Shown: positions 25,999 through 35,122 of the stretch, piece by piece
Position numbering within the stretch: the first letter of the stretch is position 1
How the letters are laid out: every line of letters starts with the position of its first letter
From: Winogradskyella sp.
Lineage (GTDB): Bacteria > Bacteroidota > Bacteroidia > Flavobacteriales > Flavobacteriaceae
Assembly: GCF_013213835.1 (NCBI RefSeq)
Contig: NZ_JABSSU010000013.1
Span: 1-57,713, forward strand
Direction of reading: 5' to 3'
Length of the DNA: 57,713 bases
Position numbers and translations under genes: made by a program
Notes under the pieces: generated by a model
Databases searched by the model: none
Told to the model about the DNA's origin: nothing
Seen by the model: only the letters and a program-made list of their open reading frames with translations

Positions 25999-27732
25999 TT
26001 AAAAATCAAATTGATACGTTGCACCAGCCAACGCTTGAAAACCTTGCACAGGGAAATTTAAGAATCTTTGATAATCTTGACTCAAAATATTATTCACTTT
26101 TGCAAATACAGATAATTGGTCATTAATTTTATAACCTACATGGGCATTAGCATCAAAGAAACTATCTAAAGTAATAGTTGTTGGTGTTGTATCTATCAAT
26201 ATTCCTGTAACACCTAATTGGTCTTTTCGTTCCCCAACATATAATGCACTTACACCTGCAAACCATTGTTCAGAAAGTTGAACATCCATAAAAATAGAAC
26301 CTGTTACAGTTGGTAAATTCCATGCTTCAGCTTGGTTATCTACGTTGTAATTAAAATATTCACCTTTAATGCCTAGAGTAAAATTTCTATTGATATCTAT
26401 ATTTAATTCGCCAGCTACGGAAAACGTAGTGACATCGTCATAAACTACATTAAATGAATTTCCAAACTCATAAGGCGTATTATCTGTAGGCATTTCTACT
26501 CTATCATTTGCCTTAAACAAGGCTTTATTCTCCTCAGCAAAATAATTTCCTCTAACATTATAACTCACATTATGAGATAACTTTCCTTTTAAACCTATAA
26601 AACCATTGTAACGCTGATCTGTCGGTGTGATTAATAATGTTGGAGAAACAAATGGATTTTGAGTTGCAAAATCATAATAAGAGTTTTGCTGTAATTGCCC
26701 TGTGATTCCACCATAAGCTATGAGTACCTCATTCACAAGCCTGTATGTTGCTTCGATATTTGGGTATATAAAAAACTTATTATCGCTAAACTCAGTATCG
26801 TTAAGAAATATAAAACTTGCACCAAGATTAACTGTTAAATCATCTTGTTTTAGCTGGTAAGATGGTGATAACCCAAATGTAACGTTACCGTAGTTTATCC
26901 CATCTCCACCAAAAAATCCTTGCTCAAAACTTCCACCTATATAATCTATATAGAAATCTGTATTTATGTCTTCACCTTGTATCGGCACATTAAAATTAGC
27001 CTTAGCAACAAATCTATTTTCACCAGAATCAAAATCATCTGCAAATCGTCTGAAGCGTATACTACCTTCATTGATAATAGCATCATCAAAACGCAACTTA
27101 CCCCCTAAATTAAAGCTGTTAAAAGCATGTTTAGCAGCATCTTCTGCTATTGGTGCTGCTGTAAAAGTATCGGCTGGCAAACCATACCAATTGTAGGTCA
27201 TTACATTAAATCCACCATTCACTTTCCATGAAAAATCTCTTAATTTTTCAGAATAATGAGCGTTAATATTAGTGATTGAAAAGTTATCATCTAAAAGCAC
27301 CTCATTAATGCCACCTTGTGAAGAATGATGACTAAAATATCCACCAACATTTTGAGTACTACTAATTTCATGATTTAAATACACTTCACCTAAAATAGTC
27401 GTATATGTTCCTACACCTAATGACGCATAATTATCGTATAATTTCACTGGCTTTGCTTTATCAACAGTTGCTGCTTTTCCTTTCGCTGGTGTAAAAGTCG
27501 ACGCCACAGGTATTGAGAAAATATTGTATTTGACTTCTTTTTTCTTCACTGTATTAGAGTCATTTAATTTCGGTATATCTTTTATTTTAAAGGCATCTGA
27601 AATTGTAGGCGTATATGGTTTTATAACATTAACAACTTGGTCATCAATGGTGTCTTTTTTCTGCTCTTGAGCATTCAAAAATGATACACTACTTGATATG
27701 GTGATTATAAAAATTAAAAATTTGATTTTCAT
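25999..27732 (-). CDS. Outer-membrane beta-barrel protein (TonB-dependent receptor-like, plug-less)
   Basis: A 577-residue outer-membrane protein with a signal peptide (MKIKFLIFIITISSSVSFLNA). Residues 25-80 hold a Bacteroidota motif, VVNVIKPYTPTISDAFKIKDIPKL; the rest is alternating amphipathic strands ending in ALAGATYQFDF with a terminal Phe suited to the Bam machinery. No plug domain is seen, so it is not a classical TonB receptor despite matching the barrel. It lies 52 bp after the TPR gene on the same strand, suggesting a two-component envelope unit. Confidence 0.82.
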   Translation of the reverse strand: MKIKFLIFIITISSSVSFLNAQEQKKDTIDDQVVNVIKPYTPTISDAFKIKDIPKLNDSNTVKKKEVKYNIFSIPVASTFTPAKGKAATVDKAKPVKLYDNYASLGVGTYTTILGEVYLNHEISSTQNVGGYFSHHSSQGGINEVLLDDNFSITNINAHYSEKLRDFSWKVNGGFNVMTYNWYGLPADTFTAAPIAEDAAKHAFNSFNLGGKLRFDDAIINEGSIRFRRFADDFDSGENRFVAKANFNVPIQGEDINTDFYIDYIGGSFEQGFFGGDGINYGNVTFGLSPSYQLKQDDLTVNLGASFIFLNDTEFSDNKFFIYPNIEATYRLVNEVLIAYGGITGQLQQNSYYDFATQNPFVSPTLLITPTDQRYNGFIGLKGKLSHNVSYNVRGNYFAEENKALFKANDRVEMPTDNTPYEFGNSFNVVYDDVTTFSVAGELNIDINRNFTLGIKGEYFNYNVDNQAEAWNLPTVTGSIFMDVQLSEQWFAGVSALYVGERKDQLGVTGILIDTTPTTITLDSFFDANAHVGYKINDQLSVFAKVNNILSQDYQRFLNFPVQGFQALAGATYQFDF

Positions 27733-27762
27733 AAGTTATATTTTGATTGTACTTCGACTATG

Positions 27763-27786
27763 AAATTCTTGCTTGCGCAGGAATTT
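27763..27786. repeat. AAATTC-TGC palindrome at the TPR stop codon
   Basis: AAATTCTTGC (27763-27772) pairs with GCAGGAATTT (27777-27786) with a single G-T pair and loop TTGC. It overlaps the stop codon of the TPR gene and resembles a dispersed flavobacterial palindrome; a shorter relative is at 6447-6462. It may stabilise the 3' end of the upstream message. Confidence 0.5.
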
Positions 27787-30700
27787 AGTCTTCTGTTTCA
27801 ATTGATGAATTTGTTTTTGCTTCTTCCGTTTTAATGATATTCAGTTCTTCAGTAGCTTCTTGGACGACATCTTCAAAATCAGGGAAATTAGAAATTACAC
27901 TTTCTAAAATATATGTCGCCTGAAATGCATCACCCAAAGCATAGAAATTTTTCGCCATAACAACTAGCCCTTTTGCACTGTAATATTTATAACTACTATA
28001 ATCCTTTGCTAATTTTTGAATCGTTGTATTGGACACTTCAAACTTTGATTCTTTATTCTGAAAAAATCCTTTGTAATACAATGCTTCTGCAGCCACGCTT
28101 CCGGTTGCTATTTTCTCAACGTCTGCATAGGCATTTTTTGCTTTTGCTTCGTTACCAGTTTTTATTGCTGAACGTGCGATGATTATTTTGGCATCACTCA
28201 TTACTTTATTATCTAAGTTTTTATTTGCAAGTACTTTTTCAGCATAAGATTCTGCCTTAGAATAATCTTCTGTTTGGTAATAAGCATTCATCAAGTTAGA
28301 TTGTGCATACAATACATTTTGAGGATAATCAGCTTCCGTTTCGAGTGTTGCTAAAACAGGAATTGCCTCCGACCAATTAGAATCGTTGAGATAAATTTCA
28401 CAAAGCTTAACTGTAGCTTGTTCTGTATATTCACTCTTTGCAGCTTCTACAACATATTTATAATGTGGTTGCGCATTATCAAACAAGTCTTTTTTGTAAT
28501 ACAATTGCGCTACATAGAAATGCGATTTTAAAGCATGAATACCATTTGGAAACTGATTTAGATATTTGTTAAACTGCTTTATCGCCTTATCTGTATCATT
28601 ATCTAAATACGGCTTTTCAGCTGCTAAATACATCGTATTATCTAATTCTACATCTGTAACATCAACATAATCTAAAGACTGTACCCAAGAGGCATACTCA
28701 TCTACTCTGCCTAAATCGATATAAATTAAACGTGCAGTAGATACTGCTTGCACTGCTTCGCCAGAACCTGGAAAATCTGACGCTACTTTTTTGAACTTAC
28801 TTAATGCTAATTCGTTATCATTTCTGTTGTAATACACCAAACCTTGACGCAATAAAGACTTAGACGCAAACGCACTTCTTTTATACTCGGTATTTAATCT
28901 ATCATACATCTTTAAAGCTTCATCTGCCTTGTTAGATTTCACATATGAGTTTGCTAATTCATACATCGCATCATCTCGTAAAGCAGACTTTTTATAAGTC
29001 TTTATAAATGCATTTAATTCTGAAATCTTCTTAGAACCTTTACCTAAATATCCATGACTCATAGCCTTTTGAAACGCCGCATAATCCGTTTCAATTTCAT
29101 TAATCTGAATTGCCCTATCATAGGCATTAATTGCATTATTGTATTTGCTAGACACAAAATAGCCATCCGCTAATCTTAAATACGCATCATTTCTGCGTAA
29201 TCTGTCACCATTATTTTGGTCAATAAATTTTTGAAAATACTTAGAAGCGTTATTGTAATCTTTCAGTTTAAAATAGGTATAACCTAAGTTGTAATCCAGA
29301 TTCTCAGTTTCAATCGGCCTAACAGGCAATTGCATGTTCTTAAACTCTTTAAAGCTTAATAACGCATCATTATAATTGGTAAGATTGTACTCCGTTTCTG
29401 CTTTCCAGTATGTTGCCCTTGCAACAAACACAGGTACTCTTGGTTCTTTTAAAGAATTATTGAATAGCTCTAAAGCTTCTCTATATTTAGTCTCATTGTA
29501 TAGTTCAAGACCTCTGAAAAAAGCTACTTTTTGATAAGCTACTTTATTTTCGAAACTGTTTTTGCCTTTTAATAAAACTAAAGCTTCTTTATAGTTTTTA
29601 GAAGTGATGTAAGAATCTATCAATAATGTTTCTATTTCAGTTCTATACGGTGTTTCAGGATATTTATCTAAATAACCCGAGAGTACTTGTGGCACAGACT
29701 CATAGGCATTCCCAATTTCATAACTAATCTTAGCATAGTTTAACCACGCATCTTCCTGAATTTTAGTATCATAATCCATTTCCGATGCATTTCTAAAGGC
29801 ATTAAGTGCTTCCTGCTTTTTATCTAAGTTGATGTAGCTTTCTCCTAAATGATAATACGCGTTTTGAGCTACAGCATTATCACCATCTATAATTTTATTA
29901 AACTCTGAAATAGCTTTCTCAAAGTCATTCTGCTTGTAATATGCATATCCTAATTGGTAAAAATCCGTATTATTCCATTTTCCCTTTTTGCCTTTGTAGG
30001 CTTCAAGATATGGAATGGCTTCCGCATATTTTTCGAGATTAAAATAGCTTTCCCCTATAATTTTAGAAAGTTCTGATTCCTCAGCACCTCTACTTTTTGG
30101 TAATTGCTCTAAAGCAAGTTCAATAGCTTTATCAAATTTTCCTAATTTAAAATTTAAATCTGCCTGATAATAAGACAGTTTCTCTTTATACTTTTCGTTA
30201 TCACTTACTTGATCAAAATATTCATTAGCTTTATCATAGTCATCACCTTCATAAGCCATATAACCGATATAATATTTAGCCTGAGAACCATATTCTTTAG
30301 AATTAATCACTCTGTTTAAATACTTCGTTGCCTGCTTTTCACTTTTTGTAGAATACAACGTATAGCCATAATTAAAGTTAAATCGATCTCTTTCTGAACG
30401 TGCAATCGCTAACTCATCTACTTTTTGATACCATTTACGAGCATAAGCGTATTTCGAATTTTCAAAATAATAATCAGCGACATCCATATAGGCTGTATTA
30501 CGTTTTGTACTCGTTGGATATTCCTCAACAAAAGTGGTTACTAATTCGTCTGCATTTTTTTGATTTAATCGTACAGCACAATTAGCGATGTAGTACGAAC
30601 AATCAGATTCTAAAACAGCGTCTTCCGTCGTTGATTTGATATCGTCAAATAGCGCTTGTGCAGCTTTATATTGCTTGTTATTGTATAGGGTTAATGCTTT

Positions 30701-30805
30701 CTGATAATCTTTAAATTCGCTTGTATAAACCGCAGATTGTTGGGACATACTGAATAAGGAAAACATTAGAAAAACGAGAATAAATAGTCTTTTTTGAAGT
30801 GGCAT
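27785..30805 (-). CDS. Large secreted TPR-repeat protein
   Basis: A 1006-residue periplasmic protein: signal peptide (LFILVFLMFSLFSMSQQ), then tetratricopeptide repeats almost throughout, e.g. YKAAQALFDDIKS, YYQLGYAYYKQNDFEKAISEFNKII, YNLGYTYFKLKDYNNASKYFQKF, ALSKFKKVASDFPGSGEAV and YYKKDLFDNAQPHYKYVVE. The YfgC/BamD-like tail motif (YILESVISNFPDFEDVVQEA) precedes a polar end. TPR arrays act as protein scaffolds. Followed by a plug-less outer-membrane barrel, so the two may form an outer-membrane assembly or secretion complex; the partner is inferred from linkage only. Confidence 0.88.
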   Translation of the reverse strand: MPLQKRLFILVFLMFSLFSMSQQSAVYTSEFKDYQKALTLYNNKQYKAAQALFDDIKSTTEDAVLESDCSYYIANCAVRLNQKNADELVTTFVEEYPTSTKRNTAYMDVADYYFENSKYAYARKWYQKVDELAIARSERDRFNFNYGYTLYSTKSEKQATKYLNRVINSKEYGSQAKYYIGYMAYEGDDYDKANEYFDQVSDNEKYKEKLSYYQADLNFKLGKFDKAIELALEQLPKSRGAEESELSKIIGESYFNLEKYAEAIPYLEAYKGKKGKWNNTDFYQLGYAYYKQNDFEKAISEFNKIIDGDNAVAQNAYYHLGESYINLDKKQEALNAFRNASEMDYDTKIQEDAWLNYAKISYEIGNAYESVPQVLSGYLDKYPETPYRTEIETLLIDSYITSKNYKEALVLLKGKNSFENKVAYQKVAFFRGLELYNETKYREALELFNNSLKEPRVPVFVARATYWKAETEYNLTNYNDALLSFKEFKNMQLPVRPIETENLDYNLGYTYFKLKDYNNASKYFQKFIDQNNGDRLRRNDAYLRLADGYFVSSKYNNAINAYDRAIQINEIETDYAAFQKAMSHGYLGKGSKKISELNAFIKTYKKSALRDDAMYELANSYVKSNKADEALKMYDRLNTEYKRSAFASKSLLRQGLVYYNRNDNELALSKFKKVASDFPGSGEAVQAVSTARLIYIDLGRVDEYASWVQSLDYVDVTDVELDNTMYLAAEKPYLDNDTDKAIKQFNKYLNQFPNGIHALKSHFYVAQLYYKKDLFDNAQPHYKYVVEAAKSEYTEQATVKLCEIYLNDSNWSEAIPVLATLETEADYPQNVLYAQSNLMNAYYQTEDYSKAESYAEKVLANKNLDNKVMSDAKIIIARSAIKTGNEAKAKNAYADVEKIATGSVAAEALYYKGFFQNKESKFEVSNTTIQKLAKDYSSYKYYSAKGLVVMAKNFYALGDAFQATYILESVISNFPDFEDVVQEATEELNIIKTEEAKTNSSIETED

Positions 30806-31108
30806 TAGGATCGTTTTTTGATTATTATTAATCTCTTTATTAAAGATCTAAATAGTTTTGTCTATTTATAAATATTACATTTTTTTCTTTTAACAATTGC
30901 TGTTGCTAATACAACGATTGTCTACATCAAATATATATGATTACAAAAGCTATAACGATAGATTTTGTGTATAATTATAAACTGACTTATTAAATGTTAA
31001 ATTCATATAATTAAAACTATACAACCAACGTTAAACATTCTGAAACTACATTTGATAATTGATTTTAGAAATAATACTTTTACGCTAATCAAATTTTAAG
31101 CCAAAACA
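30806..31108. promoter_or_regulatory. Divergent intergenic region between TPR gene and ftsE
   Basis: 303 bp of AT-rich non-coding DNA that must hold both promoters. On the plus strand TACATTTG (31047-31054) exactly matches the -7 box 54 bp before ftsE. On the minus strand TATATTTG (30935-30928) could serve the TPR gene with a leader of about 115 nt, but such matches arise by chance in AT-rich DNA. No RNA gene, repeat or ORF was recognised. Confidence 0.4.
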
Positions 31109-31792
31109 ATGTCTGAAACGGTTTTACAACTCAAAGGTGCTACAATTTACCAAGGTGGAAACATGGTATTATCTAACGTTAATTTTGAAATGCAAAAAGG
31201 CGATTTTGTATACCTCATAGGAAAAACCGGAAGTGGTAAAAGTAGTTTTATGAAAACACTTTATGGCGATTTGGAATTGACTGAAGGCGAAGGTGCGGTT
31301 GTAGATTTTAATTTACGAACCATGAAAGAAAAGGACATTCCGTTTCTGCGCAGAAAACTCGGTATTGTTTTTCAAGATTTTAAATTGCTTCCTGATAGAA
31401 CCATAAACGGAAACTTAGAATTTGTGCTTAAAGCTACAGGTTGGAAAGACAAAAACGACATTAAAAATCGCATTGAAGCCGTGCTTGATAAAGTAGGCAT
31501 GAAAACTAAAGGCTTTAAATTTCCACACGAACTTTCTGGTGGTGAGCAACAGCGTATTGCTATTGCGAGAGCCTTACTTAATGATCCTGAATTGATATTA
31601 GCTGATGAACCAACAGGGAATTTAGACCCACAAACTAGTGTTGAAGTTATGGAAGTCCTTCAAGACATTAATAAAAACGGAAACACCATTTTAATGGCTA
31701 CTCACGATTATGCTTTGCTTTTGAAATACCCAAGTAAAACCCTTAAATGTGATGAGAACAAGGTTTTTGAAGTGGTACAAAGGAAAGTGTAG
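31109..31792 (+). CDS. ftsE: Cell division ATP-binding protein FtsE
   Basis: ATPase of the FtsEX complex that links cytokinesis to peptidoglycan hydrolase activation. The 227 residues have Walker A IGKTGSGKSSF (about 38-48), Q-loop GIVFQDFKLLPDRT, signature LSGGEQQRIAIARAL, Walker B LILADEPTGNLD and switch MATHDY. The LPDRTINGNLEF segment is characteristic of FtsE among LolD-like ATPases. No ftsX is adjacent; in Flavobacteria it is often elsewhere. It is followed by a glycosyltransferase 25 bp downstream on the same strand. Confidence 0.9.
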   Translation: MSETVLQLKGATIYQGGNMVLSNVNFEMQKGDFVYLIGKTGSGKSSFMKTLYGDLELTEGEGAVVDFNLRTMKEKDIPFLRRKLGIVFQDFKLLPDRTINGNLEFVLKATGWKDKNDIKNRIEAVLDKVGMKTKGFKFPHELSGGEQQRIAIARALLNDPELILADEPTGNLDPQTSVEVMEVLQDINKNGNTILMATHDYALLLKYPSKTLKCDENKVFEVVQRKV

Positions 31793-31817
31793 CTCTTTTT
31801 TGAATTCCTAAAATGAA

Positions 31818-32669
31818 ATGCTTTCAATCCTAATACCAACATATAATTACAACAGCGTTACTCTAGTTACGGAACTTCATAAACAGTGTAATGATAGTGG
31901 TATAACGTATGAAATCTTAGTGTTTGATGATGATTCATCAGAAAAATTTAAGATAGTGAACAGAGCTATAAATAATTTAAGCAATTGTACCTACAAGGAA
32001 CTTGAATTGAATATTGGAAGAAGTGCTATTAGGAATATGCTTGCTAAAAGTGCAAAATTCGATAACTTAATTTTTTTGGATTGCGATGTATTGCCAAAAT
32101 CGAATGACTTCATAAGTACCTATCTCAATAATTTGGACAAAGACATCATCTATGGTAGCGTAACAAACACATTAGAAAAACCGCAAAAACCTAAAAGACT
32201 AAGATGGCTTTACACCAAAAAAAGAGAACAAAAATCAGAGTGTTCCTCAAATTTTTACATTAAAAAAGTAATCATCCTTCAAAATACATTCGATGAAAGC
32301 ATTGACAAATATGGCTATGAGGATGTCCTCTTTTTTAGTTCCATAAAGAAAAATGGTTTTATCATATCGTCTTTGAACAATCCCGTAATTCATCTAGATA
32401 ATGAAAGTGCCTCTATTTTTATAAATAAGGTAGAAACTAGTCTAAAAACCTTAAAGGAGCTCATTGATAAAGGCAATCTAAACGAAACCAATTCTAAGAT
32501 ATATTATTATTATAAAATTATTGATTCGTGTGGTTTGAAAGGTTTACTAAAACTATTCTTTAAAACACTAAATCCACTAATGATTAAGAATTTTAATTCG
32601 TCTAGCCCTTCATTGTTTTTATTTGATATCTATAGATTAGGTTATTTTAGCATTATAAACACAAAATAA
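31818..32669 (+). CDS. Glycosyltransferase family 2
   Basis: A 283-residue GT-A transferase. The N-terminus MLSILIPTYNYNSVTLVTEL is the nucleotide-sugar binding strand; ILVFDDDSSE gives the first Asp pair, and the DxD-like LIFLDCDVLP (about residue 92) binds metal. Membrane spans are not evident. Begins the polysaccharide locus, 25 bp after ftsE and 2 bp before a second GT2. Donor and acceptor unknown. Confidence 0.87.
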   Translation: MLSILIPTYNYNSVTLVTELHKQCNDSGITYEILVFDDDSSEKFKIVNRAINNLSNCTYKELELNIGRSAIRNMLAKSAKFDNLIFLDCDVLPKSNDFISTYLNNLDKDIIYGSVTNTLEKPQKPKRLRWLYTKKREQKSECSSNFYIKKVIILQNTFDESIDKYGYEDVLFFSSIKKNGFIISSLNNPVIHLDNESASIFINKVETSLKTLKELIDKGNLNETNSKIYYYYKIIDSCGLKGLLKLFFKTLNPLMIKNFNSSSPSLFLFDIYRLGYFSIINTK

Positions 32670-32671
32670 TA

Positions 32672-33607
32672 ATGGCTTACTTTTCTATTGTCATACCGCT
32701 CTACAATAAAGAAAGCTATATTGAAAATACAATTAAAAGTGTACTAAAACAAGATTTTGAAGACTTTGAAATTATTATTGTAAATGATGGTTCAACCGAT
32801 AATAGCCTTAATTTATTAAATCAGTTTACTGACCCCAGAATTCATATAATTAAGCAAAAAAATCAAGGAGTATCTTCAGCAAGGAATAATGGTATTTTAA
32901 ATTCAACAGGGCAATACATTGCACTCCTTGATGCGGATGACCTATGGTATCCTGATCATCTTACAGAGTTAAAAAATCAAACTTTAAAATTCCCAGATGC
33001 TGGTCTTTTTTGCAGTAATTATGAAGTCTTTCTAGATGAATTTATTGTAAAACCCGCACAATTTAATTTTCAGTTTAAAAACAACATATTAATCATTGAC
33101 AACTTTTTTGAAGCTAGCGCAATCAACTGTGTGGCATGGACCTCGGGAGTAGCATTTAGAAAAAAACAATTTCAAGAACTAGGAGGATTTGATGTAACAT
33201 TAGACACCAACGAAGATCTTGATCTTTGGATTAAATTTGGTTTAAATCACGACATATCCTTTAACCCAAAAATAACTATGACCTACAAGGCTTATATCAA
33301 TGACAGCCTTACGAAGGTTGAAACTAACTATACACGTCTCAATTTTTTAAATCGCTTTATCACTGAAGAAAAAACAAATCCATCTTTAAAGTATTTTCTT
33401 GATATTAACAGATATGCATTAGCTATTCGTTGTAAAATTTTAAAAGAGAGAGACATTTATTCAGCTGCCAAAGGTTCTATTTTAATGAAGAATTTAAATC
33501 TTAAACAGCAATTTTTAATCAACAGTCCAAGAAGACTCATTGTTCTATTCAAAGGCCTACAAAAATGGTTGATTAAAAGAAATGTCTATTTATCAGCCTT
33601 TAGATGA
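32672..33607 (+). CDS. Glycosyltransferase family 2
   Basis: A 311-residue GT-A transferase with MAYFSIVIPLYNKESYIENTI, IIIVNDGSTDNSLNLL, and the DxD region QYIALLDADDLWYPDHL followed by the acceptor-side block ALNTNEDLDLWIKFGL-like ETLDTNEDLDLW. Adds a sugar to a lipid-linked intermediate or other acceptor. It follows the previous GT2 by 2 bp and overlaps the end of fdtA on the other strand by 15 bp. Confidence 0.9.
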   Translation: MAYFSIVIPLYNKESYIENTIKSVLKQDFEDFEIIIVNDGSTDNSLNLLNQFTDPRIHIIKQKNQGVSSARNNGILNSTGQYIALLDADDLWYPDHLTELKNQTLKFPDAGLFCSNYEVFLDEFIVKPAQFNFQFKNNILIIDNFFEASAINCVAWTSGVAFRKKQFQELGGFDVTLDTNEDLDLWIKFGLNHDISFNPKITMTYKAYINDSLTKVETNYTRLNFLNRFITEEKTNPSLKYFLDINRYALAIRCKILKERDIYSAAKGSILMKNLNLKQQFLINSPRRLIVLFKGLQKWLIKRNVYLSAFR

Positions 33608-34003
33608 TTTAAAAACATCAAAGTCCCTAATATAATCTGCTTCTTCAAACTCAGTTGAAGCTAAGACTAAACAAACGGATCCTGAAGAAAAATTTTCAAT
33701 CTCACGCCAAATTCCTGTTGGTAAGAGCAACCCTTGATTAGGTTTATTTAAAAGTATCTTTTTCCTTTCCTTACCATCATCTATAATCACAGTAAAACTT
33801 CCACTTAATGCTATTATGACTGATTCTTGTGTTTTATGCGCATGTCCACCTCTGTAACTATCACTTGGTACATCGTACAAATAATAAACTCTTTGAATTT
33901 TGAATGGAATTATAGCTTTCTCGATAACGGCCAAACTTCCTCTTTCATCATGAACCTTAGGTATTTCAACAACATTGCAATCTTGTATTCTACTTTGTTT
34001 CAT
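33593..34003 (-). CDS. fdtA: dTDP-4-oxo-6-deoxyhexose 3,4-ketoisomerase (FdtA/QdtA-type cupin)
   Basis: A 136-residue WxcM-like cupin that moves the keto group from C4 to C3 of dTDP-4-keto-6-deoxyglucose on the way to 3-amino-3,6-dideoxy sugars. Marks: IPKVHDERGSLAVIE, IQRVYYLYDVP, GGHAHKTQESVIIALSGSF with the catalytic His pair, LLPTGIWREIENFSSGSVCLVLAS, and EADYIRDFD at the end. FdtA (galacto) and QdtA (gluco) cannot be separated by reading. The matching aminotransferase is at 38876-39976. Confidence 0.87.
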   Translation of the reverse strand: MKQSRIQDCNVVEIPKVHDERGSLAVIEKAIIPFKIQRVYYLYDVPSDSYRGGHAHKTQESVIIALSGSFTVIIDDGKERKKILLNKPNQGLLLPTGIWREIENFSSGSVCLVLASTEFEEADYIRDFDVFKSSKG

Positions 34004-35087
34004 TTTCTATTAAAGATTTCCATTTACTTGTAATTGCATTAACATTGAGATGAGCAACACTTTCTGTAGCATTTTGCTTGCAATCTAGATATAGTTTTTC
34101 ATCGTTCAAAAATAAATTAAAAGCTGATGACAATGCTGATTTATCATTCGATTTTACAAGTAATCCATTTTTATTGTGATGTATCACTTCTCTTGGCCCA
34201 GATTCACAATCTACAGAAACAACTGGTGTACCAACAGCTAAGGACTCTATAATACTCATTGGAAATCCTTCGTAATTACTACTTAGCACCGTAAACTTTG
34301 CGTGTTTTACGTATGGAAACGGATTAGGATTATAACCCATAAAAATCACCATATTCTGGAGTTGCATGGTATCTACCAAATCTTTTAAATAAGCTAAATC
34401 TTCACCTTTACCCAACAATATTAGTTTAATATTTTTTTCAACTAATTGCGAAATGGCATAACTTTTAATTAATAATGTCAAATTTTTTGATGCTTCTTCA
34501 AACCTACCAAAGTAAAGGATATATTGATAAGATAAGTCTAATTTATAAGCTTCAGATTTAACTTTGAGTTCTTCTAAATTTATCGGATTATGAATGTAGT
34601 GTACATTATTAAAACAAAACTCATCAATAACTTTCTGTTTAATACTCTTACTGACACCAACAAATTCCTTATTATGTTTATATATAATTTCTGCTTTATT
34701 TTTAGAATCAGGAAAATAATTATATATGTTATAATTATGTATCATCGATATCACCCTGGACTGGTTATAAAGCAAGCGATAAATCAAAAATTCTTTAAAA
34801 AAACTTCGTCGTGCTCTATTATCAATAATGATATCAAACTTTTCTTTTTTGAAAAACCGACGCATCACTACCAATTTTTTAAAATTACGCTTAGACTTTG
34901 ATTCTATTTCTAAATTGAATAATTGACCAGCATATTTATAATCAATGCAATTCTTAGTTGATACTATGAAAACATCATAGCCTAAATTAATTAAGATATG
35001 AGATAATGTCGCAGAAAAACGTTCTGTTCCACCATCACTTAATGATGTTGCAACAACACAAATTTTTAAATTATTATGTTTTGGCAT
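33990..35087 (-). CDS. Glycosyltransferase family 4
   Basis: A 365-residue GT-B transferase. The ATG at 35085-35087 (MPKHNNLKICVVATSLSDGGTERFS) is preferred to a GTG 6 bp upstream. The donor site motif is FTVLSSNYEGFPMSIIESLAVGTPVVSVDCESGPREVI with the EX7E pair, preceded by YILYFGRFEEASKNLTLLIKSY. Overlaps fdtA by 14 bp, so the two form a short operon. Acceptor unknown. Confidence 0.92.
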   Translation of the reverse strand: MPKHNNLKICVVATSLSDGGTERFSATLSHILINLGYDVFIVSTKNCIDYKYAGQLFNLEIESKSKRNFKKLVVMRRFFKKEKFDIIIDNRARRSFFKEFLIYRLLYNQSRVISMIHNYNIYNYFPDSKNKAEIIYKHNKEFVGVSKSIKQKVIDEFCFNNVHYIHNPINLEELKVKSEAYKLDLSYQYILYFGRFEEASKNLTLLIKSYAISQLVEKNIKLILLGKGEDLAYLKDLVDTMQLQNMVIFMGYNPNPFPYVKHAKFTVLSSNYEGFPMSIIESLAVGTPVVSVDCESGPREVIHHNKNGLLVKSNDKSALSSAFNLFLNDEKLYLDCKQNATESVAHLNVNAITSKWKSLIENETK

Positions 35088-35122
35088 TAACACTTATCTT
35101 TAGCCCAAATGTAATAATATTA

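Noticed and set aside
34590..34901. Plus ORF inside the GT4 gene
   Set aside because: Antisense to a clear glycosyltransferase, with Ile/Tyr-rich translation and no motif.
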